64,000 nt of DNA from Alcaligenes aquatilis. Lineage in GTDB: Bacteria; Pseudomonadota; Gammaproteobacteria; Burkholderiales; Burkholderiaceae_B. Positions within the stretch are counted from its first letter, which is position 1. Every line of letters starts with the position of its first letter. Under the pieces are notes generated by a model. The model had not been told where the DNA came from. It made no database searches and saw only the letters and a list, made by a program, of their open reading frames with translations. The stretch spans positions 992,001 through 1,056,000 of the forward strand of contig NZ_CP022390.1 of the NCBI RefSeq assembly GCF_003076515.1, in the 5' to 3' direction. The translations under genes and the position numbers were made by a program. Below, in pieces: positions 35,785 through 43,915 of the stretch.

Positions 35785-35936
35785 GATTATAAGCAGGGTG
35801 GGCAATGTTACGGATTGTTGATCTCGTAAAAGCAACACATCAGACCGGACAAATACAGCCAGGGCTACGCCCCGTCACCGTCACAGCAGCGGCCTGTCAA
35901 GGCTGACAGCTTGCGTAGCAACGGGGCTGATTGTAT

Positions 35937-36224
35937 TTAGGCGCAAACGCTGCAGCCAGGGCCCATACAAGTGTGGATGACTGAATTTCGGGTGCTGGAT
36001 CGGGTACCGGGCCCGGTTACATTATTGCCTGCCAGGGCTTGCTGGGGCGTCAGGCCACGCGTGGGGCTGGCCTTGCTGAACAAGCGTCGTGGTGCGCTCA
36101 ATTGCAGCAAGAGGCTGCCTTTTTCGCAAGCAGGGCAGGTTTGAGGATCATTACGGGTGGCAATACTGCGCAAATGGCTGCTGCGCTGCAGGCAGTGATT
36201 GCAAAGATAGTCGTACAAAGGCAT
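35937..36224 (-). CDS. fmdB: FmdB-type zinc ribbon protein
   Basis: A 95-residue FmdB-family protein starting MPLYDYLCNHC, with a zinc ribbon from Cys8, Cys11, Cys30 and Cys33. The family member in Methylophilus was found next to formamidase and proposed to regulate it. The glycine/serine linker (TRGLTPQQALAGNNVTGPGT) leads to a cysteine-rich tail, HTCMGPGCSVCA, which may bind a metal. It lies 57 bp after fmdA on the same strand. Confidence 0.87.
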   Translation of the reverse strand: MPLYDYLCNHCLQRSSHLRSIATRNDPQTCPACEKGSLLLQLSAPRRLFSKASPTRGLTPQQALAGNNVTGPGTRSSTRNSVIHTCMGPGCSVCA

Positions 36225-36281
36225 GGCGAATCCGAGTAAAGCAAGCCCTGACTTCGATAAGAAGCCAGGGCCAGAGACCGA

Positions 36282-37481
36282 TCAGGTCAAGTTACAGCGT
36301 GTGCCTGGACGGCCAAAACGGGCCGCGTCATTCAAGGCACCTTTAGGCAGGATATCGGTATCAAAAATACCGGTAGGCAATGCCAGGGAAGCGGAACTGT
36401 TGGGCAGATCCACCACGCCGCCGTAACGGCCTTCAACCGGAGCCGCTGTCAGCAGCATGTACGCCTGCGCGCGCGACAGGTCGGTGGTGCGGCTGATGTA
36501 GTCAATGGCTGCCAGACAAGCCTGACGGTACGCAACCGTGGAATCCAGATAGTAGTTGACGCCTTCTTCCACGCTGATGCCGGTAAAGTGCATCCACTGA
36601 TCGTACTTGGGATCGTGACGGCCAGGGACGTAAATAGGCGCAGTCAGGTTGTATTGGGCCATGCCGCCTTTGATCAGATCAAAGCCAAGATGGGCCGCGC
36701 CGTCCATCTCAATGGCGCCACAGAAGGAGATCTCGCCATCGCCCTGGGAGAAGTGCAGGTCGCCCATGGACAGGCCAGCGCCCTTCACATAGACGGGGAA
36801 GTAAATCCGCGAGCCAATGGTCAGATTCTTGATGTCCAGATTGCCGCCGTGCTCACGCGGAGGCACGGTACGAGCTGCTTCGGCTGCCATGCGGTCAAAC
36901 TCGGCGCCTTTTACGCCGCGCAATACGGCGGTTTTGGCATCGGGTGGATTGGCATGGCCCTTGGGCACCAGCAGGGCTTCACGGCGATTCCACTCACGCA
37001 GCAGCTCGTGCGAGGGCAGGGTGCCGATCAGGCCGGGGTGCATCATGGCCGCAATGCGCACGCCAGGAATGTGACGGGAGGTGGCGTAAACGCCATGCAG
37101 GTCCCAGATGGCCTTGTCGGCTTCGGGGAAATGCTCGGCCAAAAAGCCGCCGCCATTTTCCTTGGCGAAAATGCCCGAGAAACCCACGGGGGTAATGCAA
37201 CGAATATCCAGCAGGTCCACCACCAGGATATCGCCAGGTTCGGCACCTTCAACGTGGATAGGGCCGGTCAATGGATGGGCACGGGTCAGATCCACATCAC
37301 GTACGTCGTTGGCGCTGTCCGTGTTTTGAATCTGAGCATCCAGAAAGTCCATACATTCCAGAATCATCTCCTCCCCAGGTTTGACGCTGGTCAGGTCTGG
37401 AATATCGGGGTGCCATCGGTTGTGCCCGATTTCAGCTTGTTCGGCCAAGGGTGCGCCGGGTTTGATTTTTATATGCTGCAT
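36282..37481 (-). CDS. fmdA: formamidase
   Basis: FmdA hydrolyses formamide to formate and ammonia. The 399-residue protein shows the family's GHNRWHPDIP, DLTRAHPLTGPIHVEGAEPGD, GFSGIFAKENGGGFLAEHFP, VGSRIYFPVYVKGAGLSMGDLHFSQGDGE and the C-terminal YGGVVDLPNSSASLALP. GGAGAAC precedes the ATG. It leads a two-gene unit with fmdB. The ABC transporter genes (fmdDEF) often linked to it are not in the window. Confidence 0.92.
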   Translation of the reverse strand: MQHIKIKPGAPLAEQAEIGHNRWHPDIPDLTSVKPGEEMILECMDFLDAQIQNTDSANDVRDVDLTRAHPLTGPIHVEGAEPGDILVVDLLDIRCITPVGFSGIFAKENGGGFLAEHFPEADKAIWDLHGVYATSRHIPGVRIAAMMHPGLIGTLPSHELLREWNRREALLVPKGHANPPDAKTAVLRGVKGAEFDRMAAEAARTVPPREHGGNLDIKNLTIGSRIYFPVYVKGAGLSMGDLHFSQGDGEISFCGAIEMDGAAHLGFDLIKGGMAQYNLTAPIYVPGRHDPKYDQWMHFTGISVEEGVNYYLDSTVAYRQACLAAIDYISRTTDLSRAQAYMLLTAAPVEGRYGGVVDLPNSSASLALPTGIFDTDILPKGALNDAARFGRPGTRCNLT

Positions 37482-37933
37482 GTGTTCTCCGAATAATGTG
37501 TGCGGGTTCGCACAACGGCGCTTTTAATGCGCTTGGCGACACAATTAACATGACTGAACAGAGCGGGTCAAAGTGCAGGAAGATGACTGTTTTATATGCT
37601 TTTTTTTGCCGATAAATAAATCTTAAGTAGACCAATGGTTTAGGCATTAAGTGATTAAAGGACAACACTACGAGGCGTTTGTCCAGAGGATAAATCCTGA
37701 TATTGAACAAGTTTTTTATGTCGCGGCATGCCGTAACAACAGCGGGCATCGCTATATGGCGATCCATATACAAGGCATAAGAGTTTCTCGATGGCATAAG
37801 CAGACCCAAGGCTGGCGGTGCACATAAGCATTGCTATCGATCGGCTCCCTATAACCCTTATCACGTTGGATATATAAGTCGGCAAGTCGAACTGACAACA
37901 ATAAAAAACAAATAGAACGCAGGAGACACACTC
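37482..37933. other. 452-bp intergenic region between fmdA and the deaminase gene
   Basis: Divergent promoter region. The left half is AT-rich, with long A/T runs around 37,590-37,620, and has no convincing gene; two minus-strand frames inside show no protein features. The right end holds the candidate riboswitch and a good AGGAGA ribosome site for the plus-strand gene. Confidence 0.65.
37834..37890 (+). ncRNA. candidate structured RNA leader, possibly a xanthine (NMT1-type) riboswitch
   Basis: Just upstream of the 8-oxoguanine deaminase-like gene lies CTATAACCCTTATC-ACGTTG-GATATATAAG. TTATC and GATA(T)ATAA can form a hairpin with loop ACGTTG, and TCGAT/GTCGA can form an outer helix. The unpaired TATAACC is like a conserved joining strand. 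A riboswitch class sensing xanthine or urate (the NMT1 motif) is known to lead purine oxidation and transport genes in betaproteobacteria, so position and gene context fit. I cannot check the consensus, so this stays a candidate. Confidence 0.4.
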
Positions 37934-39310
37934 ATGACTCGCCGTACTCCCATCCTGTGGATTCGCAATCCACTGGCCTGTTCAGATATGCAAGCTGCCG
38001 GCGGCGTACTGGTGCAAGACAGTCGCATTATCGAAAAAGTGGCCGCCGGTCAGCAGCCCAAGCAGGCTTACGATCAAAGCTGGGATGCTTCCCGACACGT
38101 TTTGTTGCCCGGTTTGGTCAATACCCATCATCACTTTTACCAAACCTTGACACGGGCCTATACCCCAGCGCTGAACAAACCCTTGTTTCCCTGGCTGACC
38201 ACGCTGTATGACGTATGGGCCGGTCTGGATGACGAGCAAATGCAGGTGGCCAGCGAACTGGCCATGGTGGAACTGCTGCAGTCCGGTTGTACGACGGTGG
38301 CCGATCACCACTATGTGTTTTCGGGCGCCTTGCAACATGCCATTGATTGTCAGGCAGAAACCGCTCAGCGCCTGGGCGTACGCGCCGCCTTGACTCGCGG
38401 TTCCATGAGCGTGGGCCGTGATCAGGGGGGCTTGCCCCCACAAAACGTCGTTCAGGACGAGCAAACCATTCTGGACGACAGCCTGCGCCTGATTCGCCAC
38501 TATCACCAGCGCGCAGATGGCGCGATGATTACGCTGGCCCTGGCCCCGTGTTCACCGTTTTCTGTCAGTCGTGAGTTGATGAGCGAAAGCGCCAAGCTGG
38601 CAGAACGCGAAGACGTACGCCTGCACACGCACTTGGCTGAAACTGAGGACGAAACCGCCTACTGCGAGCGCCTCTTTGGCATGCGTCCCCTGGACTATCT
38701 GGATCAGCAAGGCTGGCTAAGCAATCGCACCTGGCTGGCGCACGGCATTCACTTCAACGACGAAGAAATCCAGCGCCTGGGCCGGGCTGGCACGGGGATT
38801 GCCCATTGCCCCTCGTCCAATATGGTGCTGGGCAGCGGCCTGTGCCGCACCATCGAGCTGGAAGCGGCCGGTGCCCCCGTCGGTCTGGCCGTGGACGGCT
38901 CGGCTTCCAACGACCACTCCAATCTAGCTCAAGAGATGCGACAGGCACTCTTGCTGGGCCGCCTGCGCTATGAGCCGGGCCAGGTCACTCATCAAGCGGT
39001 TATTCGTTGGGCTACTCAAGGCTCGGCCCGTTGCTTGGGGCGCGAGGACATTGGTGGCCTGAACGTCGGACAGCAGGCCGACCTGGCTTTGTTCACCCTG
39101 GATGAATTGCGCTTTTCCGGCGCAGAAAACCCCTTGGCTGCCTTGCTGCTCTGCGGCGCAGACCGGGCTGACCGTGTGATGGTCGCCGGCCAGTGGCGCG
39201 TGATTGACGGCCAAGTCTGCGGCATTGATGTGCAAGACCTGATGCAACGCCATCAAGCCGCTGCTCGCCGTTTGCGCGACAAGGTACTGGATACCGCAGC
39301 GATAGCTTGA
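37934..39310 (+). CDS. amidohydrolase, probable 8-oxoguanine deaminase
   Basis: A 458-residue member of the ATZ/TRZ amidohydrolases. 8-oxoguanine deaminase (Pseudomonas Pa0142 type) converts 8-oxoguanine to urate. Metal ligands are NTHHHFYQ (His-x-His), HLAE (LHTHLAETEDE), a histidine in WLAHGIHF, and Asp in VDGSASND. The lines LAPCSPFSVS, GIAHCPSSNMVLGSG and SASNDHSNL closely match that subgroup. Guanine deaminase or chlorohydrolase functions are less likely but possible. The NCS2 purine permease gene follows after 55 bp, supporting an oxidised-purine role. Confidence 0.8.
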   Translation: MTRRTPILWIRNPLACSDMQAAGGVLVQDSRIIEKVAAGQQPKQAYDQSWDASRHVLLPGLVNTHHHFYQTLTRAYTPALNKPLFPWLTTLYDVWAGLDDEQMQVASELAMVELLQSGCTTVADHHYVFSGALQHAIDCQAETAQRLGVRAALTRGSMSVGRDQGGLPPQNVVQDEQTILDDSLRLIRHYHQRADGAMITLALAPCSPFSVSRELMSESAKLAEREDVRLHTHLAETEDETAYCERLFGMRPLDYLDQQGWLSNRTWLAHGIHFNDEEIQRLGRAGTGIAHCPSSNMVLGSGLCRTIELEAAGAPVGLAVDGSASNDHSNLAQEMRQALLLGRLRYEPGQVTHQAVIRWATQGSARCLGREDIGGLNVGQQADLALFTLDELRFSGAENPLAALLLCGADRADRVMVAGQWRVIDGQVCGIDVQDLMQRHQAAARRLRDKVLDTAAIA

Positions 39311-39365
39311 GTTTTGTAGTGACAGGGCCGACAGAGCTCTGCCTATTTCTTATTCGGAGACATTC

Positions 39366-40889
39366 ATGACAACAGCTAAAAGGGCAGCGGATACAGCTCG
39401 CCCCGAAGACGAGAATCTGGGCCTGGGCGCGAATCTGGCCTATGGCTTTCAACACGTATTGACCATGTACGGCGGCATTATCGCCGTGCCGCTGATTATT
39501 GGTGAAGCAGCGGGTTTACCTGCCAATGAAACCGGCTTGCTGATTACCGCCTGCTTGTTCATGGGCGGTCTGGCGACCTTGCTGCAAACTCTGGGCGTGC
39601 CATTTTTTGGCTGCCGTCTGCCGCTGGTTCAAGGGGTGTCGTTTTCCGGCGTCGCTACCATGATTGCTATTTTGGGCACGGGAGGCGGCTTGCCGGCCGT
39701 ATTTGGCGCGGTCATTGTGGCGTCCTTGATAGGGCTGCTGATTACGCCGGTCTTTTCACGGGTGATCCGGTTCTTCCCGCCCTTGGTGACCGGATGCGTG
39801 ATTACAACGATTGGCCTGACCCTGATGCCGGTGGCCGCATTCTGGGCCATGGGTGGCAACCCGTCAGCTCCGGACTTTGGCAGCGTCGGCAATATCTCCC
39901 TGGCCGCCATGACCTTGCTGATCGTGCTCCTGCTCAGCAAGCTGGGCAGCGCCACGATCTCCCGCCTGTCCATTTTGCTGGCCATCATCATCGGTACTGT
40001 TATTGCGGTTGCCATGGGCCATGCGGATTTCTCTGCCGTCAGCCAAGGCGAGGTCTTTGCCTTGCCCAGTCTGTTTCACTTTGGCATGCCCACTTTTCAG
40101 ACTGCCGCGATTATCTCCATGTTCATTGTGATCATCGTGACGCTGGTGGAAACATCGGCAGACATTCTTGCCGTAGGTGACATTATCGAGACCAAAGTTG
40201 ATGCGCGTCGTCTGGGCGATGGTCTGCGTGCCGATATGCTCTCCAGCCTGATCGCACCGATTTTCGGCTCCTTCACACAAAGCGCCTTTGCCCAGAACGT
40301 CGGCTTGGTGGCGGTAACAGGCGTGAAAAGCCGCTACGTCGTGGCTTTCGGTGGTTTGATTCTGATCGCGTTGGGTCTACTGCCCATCATGGGTCGCCTG
40401 GTTGCCGCTGTTCCCCCAGCCGTACTGGGTGGCGCGGGCATGGTCCTGTTTGGCACCGTCGCGGCCAGCGGTATTCGTACGCTGGCCAAGGTCAATTATG
40501 AAAACAATATGAACCTGATCATCGTGGCCACCGCGATCGGCGCAGGCATGATTCCTATTGTGGCTCCCAAGTTCTACGAGCACTTCCCGGTCTGGTTTGC
40601 GACGATTTTCCACTCTGGCATCAGTTCGGCTGCCCTGGTTGCGATTGTGCTGAATCTTTTGTTCAACCACTTCACCTTGGGCAATTCCGATCAACCTTCT
40701 GTTTTTGCTGCTGGTGGGGGCCGCTACCTGCGGGTCTCGGACGTGGCCAACCTTAATGAAGGTGATTACGTTGAAAACGGCAAGATCATAGACAAGAATG
40801 GCAAGGAAGTTCCCATTATTGCCGATGAACACCCTGCACCGGAACAGCCCCCGGTACTGCACACAAAGCCGGGTTTAAGCAGCACCTGA
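39366..40889 (+). CDS. NCS2-family purine permease (xanthine/urate type)
   Basis: A 507-residue symporter of the nucleobase-ascorbate transporter family, with about 12-14 hydrophobic segments. The signature region GSFTQSAFAQNVGLVAVTGVKSRYVV contains QNVGLVAVT, the NAT motif (Q/E-N-x-G-x4-T). The N-terminal GFQHVLTMYGGIIAVPL is usual. The hydrophilic C-terminal tail (about 40 residues) is longer than average. The pairing with an 8-oxoguanine deaminase-like gene points to uptake of oxidised purines, urate or xanthine. A Rho-independent terminator follows at 40934-40970. Confidence 0.85.
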   Translation: MTTAKRAADTARPEDENLGLGANLAYGFQHVLTMYGGIIAVPLIIGEAAGLPANETGLLITACLFMGGLATLLQTLGVPFFGCRLPLVQGVSFSGVATMIAILGTGGGLPAVFGAVIVASLIGLLITPVFSRVIRFFPPLVTGCVITTIGLTLMPVAAFWAMGGNPSAPDFGSVGNISLAAMTLLIVLLLSKLGSATISRLSILLAIIIGTVIAVAMGHADFSAVSQGEVFALPSLFHFGMPTFQTAAIISMFIVIIVTLVETSADILAVGDIIETKVDARRLGDGLRADMLSSLIAPIFGSFTQSAFAQNVGLVAVTGVKSRYVVAFGGLILIALGLLPIMGRLVAAVPPAVLGGAGMVLFGTVAASGIRTLAKVNYENNMNLIIVATAIGAGMIPIVAPKFYEHFPVWFATIFHSGISSAALVAIVLNLLFNHFTLGNSDQPSVFAAGGGRYLRVSDVANLNEGDYVENGKIIDKNGKEVPIIADEHPAPEQPPVLHTKPGLSST

Positions 40890-40933
40890 GCAATGGGATC
40901 CGTTGCTAAAAGAACATAGGATCGTACCTTTAG

Positions 40934-40970
40934 CCACCTTTTCTCTCTAGGGAGTAAGGTGGTTTTTTTT
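40934..40970 (+). terminator. Rho-independent terminator after the purine permease
   Basis: CCACCTT pairs with AAGGTGG across a 15-base loop that can form further pairs, followed by eight T. Confidence 0.85.
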
Positions 40971-40979
40971 ATCCAAGCC

Positions 40980-41007
40980 CTTGAAATATAAGCGACTAGC
41001 CTCATCT
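40980..41007 (+). promoter_or_regulatory. sigma-32 (RpoH) heat-shock promoter of hsp20
   Basis: CTTGAAA, 13 bases, CCTCATCT agrees with the sigma-32 consensus CTTGAAA-N13-CCCCATNT at all -35 and 7 of 8 -10 positions. It lies about 75 bp before the Hsp20 start. Confidence 0.8.
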
Positions 41008-41080
41008 TTCTTTAGGTAGGCGATCGAGCCCACGCCTTCCATTGCAGTAGGGCTCAGCAAAGGAAAAATGGAGATCAAGC

Positions 41081-41530
41081 ATGGCAAACAATTTGACACG
41101 TTTTAATCCGTTTGGGGATCTGACCGGTACAGAGACATGGCGGGATTTTGAGGATATTTTCCGGCGCGTGCCAGTCGTGGGCTCTTTGGCTGGCAATACG
41201 CCACCCAGCATTCGTCTGGATGTGAACGAAAACGAACAAGCCTATCAAGTCAGTGCAGAAGTGCCTGGCATCAAAAAAGAAGATGTGCATGTCAGTGTTG
41301 AAGGCAATGTCGTCACTATCCGTGTTGAAAGCCGGCGTGAACAGGAAGAAAAGGACGGTGATACGCTCTTGCGCAGCGAACGCTACTACGGAGTGCAAAC
41401 CCGTCGCTTTAGCCTGGCGCAGGACATTGACGAATCCCAGGCCAGTGCCAAATGCGAAAACGGCATTTTGGAATTGATTCTGCCCAAGAAAAAGGGCGGA
41501 GCAGGGGCCAAAAAGCTGGAAGTTCGCTAA
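41081..41530 (+). CDS. small heat-shock protein (Hsp20/alpha-crystallin)
   Basis: An ATP-independent chaperone of 149 residues that holds unfolding proteins. The alpha-crystallin domain starts near residue 43 (SIRLDVNENEQAYQVSAEVPGIKKEDVHVSVEGNVVTIRVE) and ends with the A-x-x-x-n-G-I-L-E/T motif (AKCENGILELILPKKK). The N-terminal region (NPFGDLTGTETWRDFEDIFRR) resembles betaproteobacterial Hsp20. GGAG occurs before the ATG. The sigma-32 promoter upstream gives heat induction, and a strong terminator follows. Confidence 0.92.
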   Translation: MANNLTRFNPFGDLTGTETWRDFEDIFRRVPVVGSLAGNTPPSIRLDVNENEQAYQVSAEVPGIKKEDVHVSVEGNVVTIRVESRREQEEKDGDTLLRSERYYGVQTRRFSLAQDIDESQASAKCENGILELILPKKKGGAGAKKLEVR

Positions 41531-41548
41531 ATCAGCTTGTTAAATTGA

Positions 41549-41579
41549 AAACCGCGCCCTAAGTGGCGCGGTTTTTTTT
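41549..41579 (+). terminator. Rho-independent terminator after hsp20
   Basis: AAACCGCGCC pairs with GGCGCGGTTT across a six-base loop, then T-run to 41579. It also serves the convergent M20 gene on the other strand in principle. Confidence 0.9.
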
Positions 41580-41606
41580 GGCTTTCTAACTGAAATCACC
41601 AAGAGG

Positions 41607-42920
41607 TTAGGGCTTTTTGTTCTCCATCATATAAGTCAAGGAGCTGGCCACTAACGCACGCGTGCCGATGCGCAACGCCTTTTCATCAATCATGAATTCA
41701 GGCGAATGATTCGGTGCGCCCATTTTGTCGGAATGCGGCGAAGCGTTCAGACGCCAGAAAACCACGGGCACATTCTTGCCAAACGCACCGAAGTCCTCGG
41801 AGCCCATGCCAGGAGCCACTTCCTTGGCTCCTATCCCGTCAGTGGCCAGATCCAGAGCGGGAATCACGGTTTGGGTGGCTTTAGGATCGCTGACCAGGAC
41901 TTCATAGCCTGTGTCGATACGCACAGTGGCCTTCAAATCGTGGTTCGCAGCAATATTTTGTGCGTAGCGCTGAATCAGCTCATGCGCAGTTGCCTGGTTG
42001 TGCTTGGACAGGGAACGCACGGTGCCACTGATGTCGGCGCTTTCCGGCAGCACATTGGGGCGGTTACCGCTGTGTAGCGAGCCTACCGTTACGACAGTGG
42101 TGCCGTCCTGGGGATTGGTGCGCTGGGCAATGATGTTATTCAAAGCCACAACAGTTTCAGCGGCCGCAACAACGGGCGAGGCAGCATTCCAGGGCGAGGA
42201 GCCATGGCCGCCTTTACCTGCCAAAGAGATGGAGAACACATCACCACTGGCCATCAGGCTGCCTTGGCGGTAGCCGATACTGCCTGCGGGGTAGGAGGGG
42301 CCGATATGCTGGCCCATCACCACATCCACTTTAGGCTGGTCCAGCACGCCTTCGGCCATCATGGCGTTAGCCCCACTTAACGGTTTGCCCGGGCCTTGTT
42401 CTTCCGCCGGTTGGAATAGCAGCACAATCGTGCCGGGCAGTTCGTCGCGCATATCCGAAAACACCTTGGCCGCCCCTAGCAGCATGGCAACGTGGGTGTC
42501 GTGGCCGCAAGCGTGCGAGACCGACACTTCCTTGCCTTGCCAGGTGCTTTTGGCGACGGACTTGAAGGGTAGATCATTACGTTCCTGTACGGGCAGGGCG
42601 TCCATATCGGCTCGCAGGGCCACGACCGGCCCCGGTTTTCCACCTTTCAATACCGCCTTGACGCCAGTTTGTGCAATGCCAGTCTGGATCTGATAACCGG
42701 GCATCGTTTCCAAGGCCGCCTTGATATAGGCCGCCGTGTTGTGCTCTTGATAAGACAGCTCAGGATTTTGGTGAATATGACGACGCCACTCAATAACCTG
42801 CTGTTCCAAGGCATCGGCCTTGCTCATGGCAGTATCCATCATGGGATTACTGGCTTGCGCCGCCGTACCAGCCATTAAACACGTCGCTGCCAACAGGCTC
42901 AGGCAGAATGGATTCTTCAT
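41607..42920 (-). CDS. exported M20-family amidohydrolase
   Basis: A 437-residue dizinc hydrolase of the M20D (aminoacylase/IAA-amino-acid hydrolase) group. Unlike most of them it has a signal peptide (NPFCLSLLAATCLMAGTAAQA), so the enzyme should act in the periplasm. Metal ligands: HACGHDTHVAM, ADMDALP, AEEQGPG and HSPEF near the end; the WRRHIHQNPELSYQE start is the family hallmark. The ATG at 42920 has AGGAGA before it; a longer frame start 42 bases upstream has none. Possible substrates are N-acyl amino acids or peptides. The neighbouring gene is an AraC regulator on the same strand. Confidence 0.87.
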   Translation of the reverse strand: MKNPFCLSLLAATCLMAGTAAQASNPMMDTAMSKADALEQQVIEWRRHIHQNPELSYQEHNTAAYIKAALETMPGYQIQTGIAQTGVKAVLKGGKPGPVVALRADMDALPVQERNDLPFKSVAKSTWQGKEVSVSHACGHDTHVAMLLGAAKVFSDMRDELPGTIVLLFQPAEEQGPGKPLSGANAMMAEGVLDQPKVDVVMGQHIGPSYPAGSIGYRQGSLMASGDVFSISLAGKGGHGSSPWNAASPVVAAAETVVALNNIIAQRTNPQDGTTVVTVGSLHSGNRPNVLPESADISGTVRSLSKHNQATAHELIQRYAQNIAANHDLKATVRIDTGYEVLVSDPKATQTVIPALDLATDGIGAKEVAPGMGSEDFGAFGKNVPVVFWRLNASPHSDKMGAPNHSPEFMIDEKALRIGTRALVASSLTYMMENKKP

Positions 42921-43044
42921 ATAGTCTCCTGTCTTTTTGTAGTCGTAATAGCAACTGATCATAGCACTGGTATAGGCAGTAATCGGGCTGATTAATTGAC
43001 ACCTATAGTAGTTAGGAGCCCTTAGTGCATTCGTCCACTATTGC

Positions 43045-43818
43045 CTAATCGAAATAGCGTTTTTGACGGCTGAAATGACCAGGAGTCAGGCCCGTCTGTT
43101 CCTTGAAAAACGCAATAAACGCGCTGTCGCTGGCAAAGCCCAGATCCGAGGCCAACTGAGTGACACGGCCACCCGTGGAAAGCTGCTCAATCGCTTTAAG
43201 TAGACGCCATTGTTGTCGCCATTGCTGATAATTCAAGCCGGTATCGCGTTTGAAAAGGCGGCTGATGGTTTTCTCGCTGGCACCCAAATAGCGAGCTACT
43301 TCGTTCAGCGCGGGGGGCAGGGTATTCAAGCGGATTTGCTGTAAGCGGCTGTCTTTCGGCAAGGGCAGAAACAAGGCCTGATCAGGTGCCCGTTGCAATT
43401 CATCCAGCAAGACCAGCATCACATGGCGGCCCGGTGGCTGATCCCAGTTCTCATCCAGATCGGCTTGGGCGATACGGTCCAGTGCGGCAATCAGCAAATC
43501 GTTTGCCGCCAACAGTTGGACCTGCGAAGGCAAATCAGGGTAATGAGTCGGATCCAGGTACACCGACCGGTAATCCACCTGCTCGCTCATTTGCGCCTGA
43601 TGGGGCAAAAGGGCAGGAATCCAGATCAAGCGCTTGGGCGGCAGCAAACACAATTGCTGATCCAGGGTGACAGTAATGCAGCCGCTGTGCGTGTACAGAA
43701 TCTGGCCCCAGGGATGCTGATGCAGGCCGGAATCATGTTGTGCCAAACGGGCTGCAATCCCCAGCGCATGGCGGCCTCTCAGGTCGGGGAATGGGTCATT
43801 CGCGTGTAGGCAAGGCAT
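43045..43818 (-). CDS. AraC family transcriptional regulator
   Basis: A 257-residue regulator with an N-terminal cupin-like domain (QHDSGLHQHPWGQILYTHSGCITVTLDQQ) and a C-terminal pair of helix-turn-helix motifs (LNEVARYLGASEKTISRLFKRDTGLNYQQWRQQWRL and VTQLASDLGFASDSAFIAFFKEQTGLTPGHFSRQ). It is transcribed divergently from the MFS gene at 43916 with a 97-bp gap, so it probably controls that transporter and itself. Effector unknown. Confidence 0.88.
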   Translation of the reverse strand: MPCLHANDPFPDLRGRHALGIAARLAQHDSGLHQHPWGQILYTHSGCITVTLDQQLCLLPPKRLIWIPALLPHQAQMSEQVDYRSVYLDPTHYPDLPSQVQLLAANDLLIAALDRIAQADLDENWDQPPGRHVMLVLLDELQRAPDQALFLPLPKDSRLQQIRLNTLPPALNEVARYLGASEKTISRLFKRDTGLNYQQWRQQWRLLKAIEQLSTGGRVTQLASDLGFASDSAFIAFFKEQTGLTPGHFSRQKRYFD

Positions 43819-43915
43819 GATTGTCCGATTTCATGGGTTTTTAATCAGAATACGTGTAATAGAAAAAACTGACCAGAGCTACGCTGATTCTTTTCAAATT
43901 GATGTGTGAATTGGC

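Noticed and set aside
36588..37496. 302-codon frame antisense to fmdA
   Set aside because: Mirror of a strongly conserved gene; typical long shadow frame in GC-rich DNA.
37432..37809. Minus-strand frame in the fmdA-deaminase gap
   Set aside because: No recognisable domain, overlaps the fmdA start, no ribosome site.
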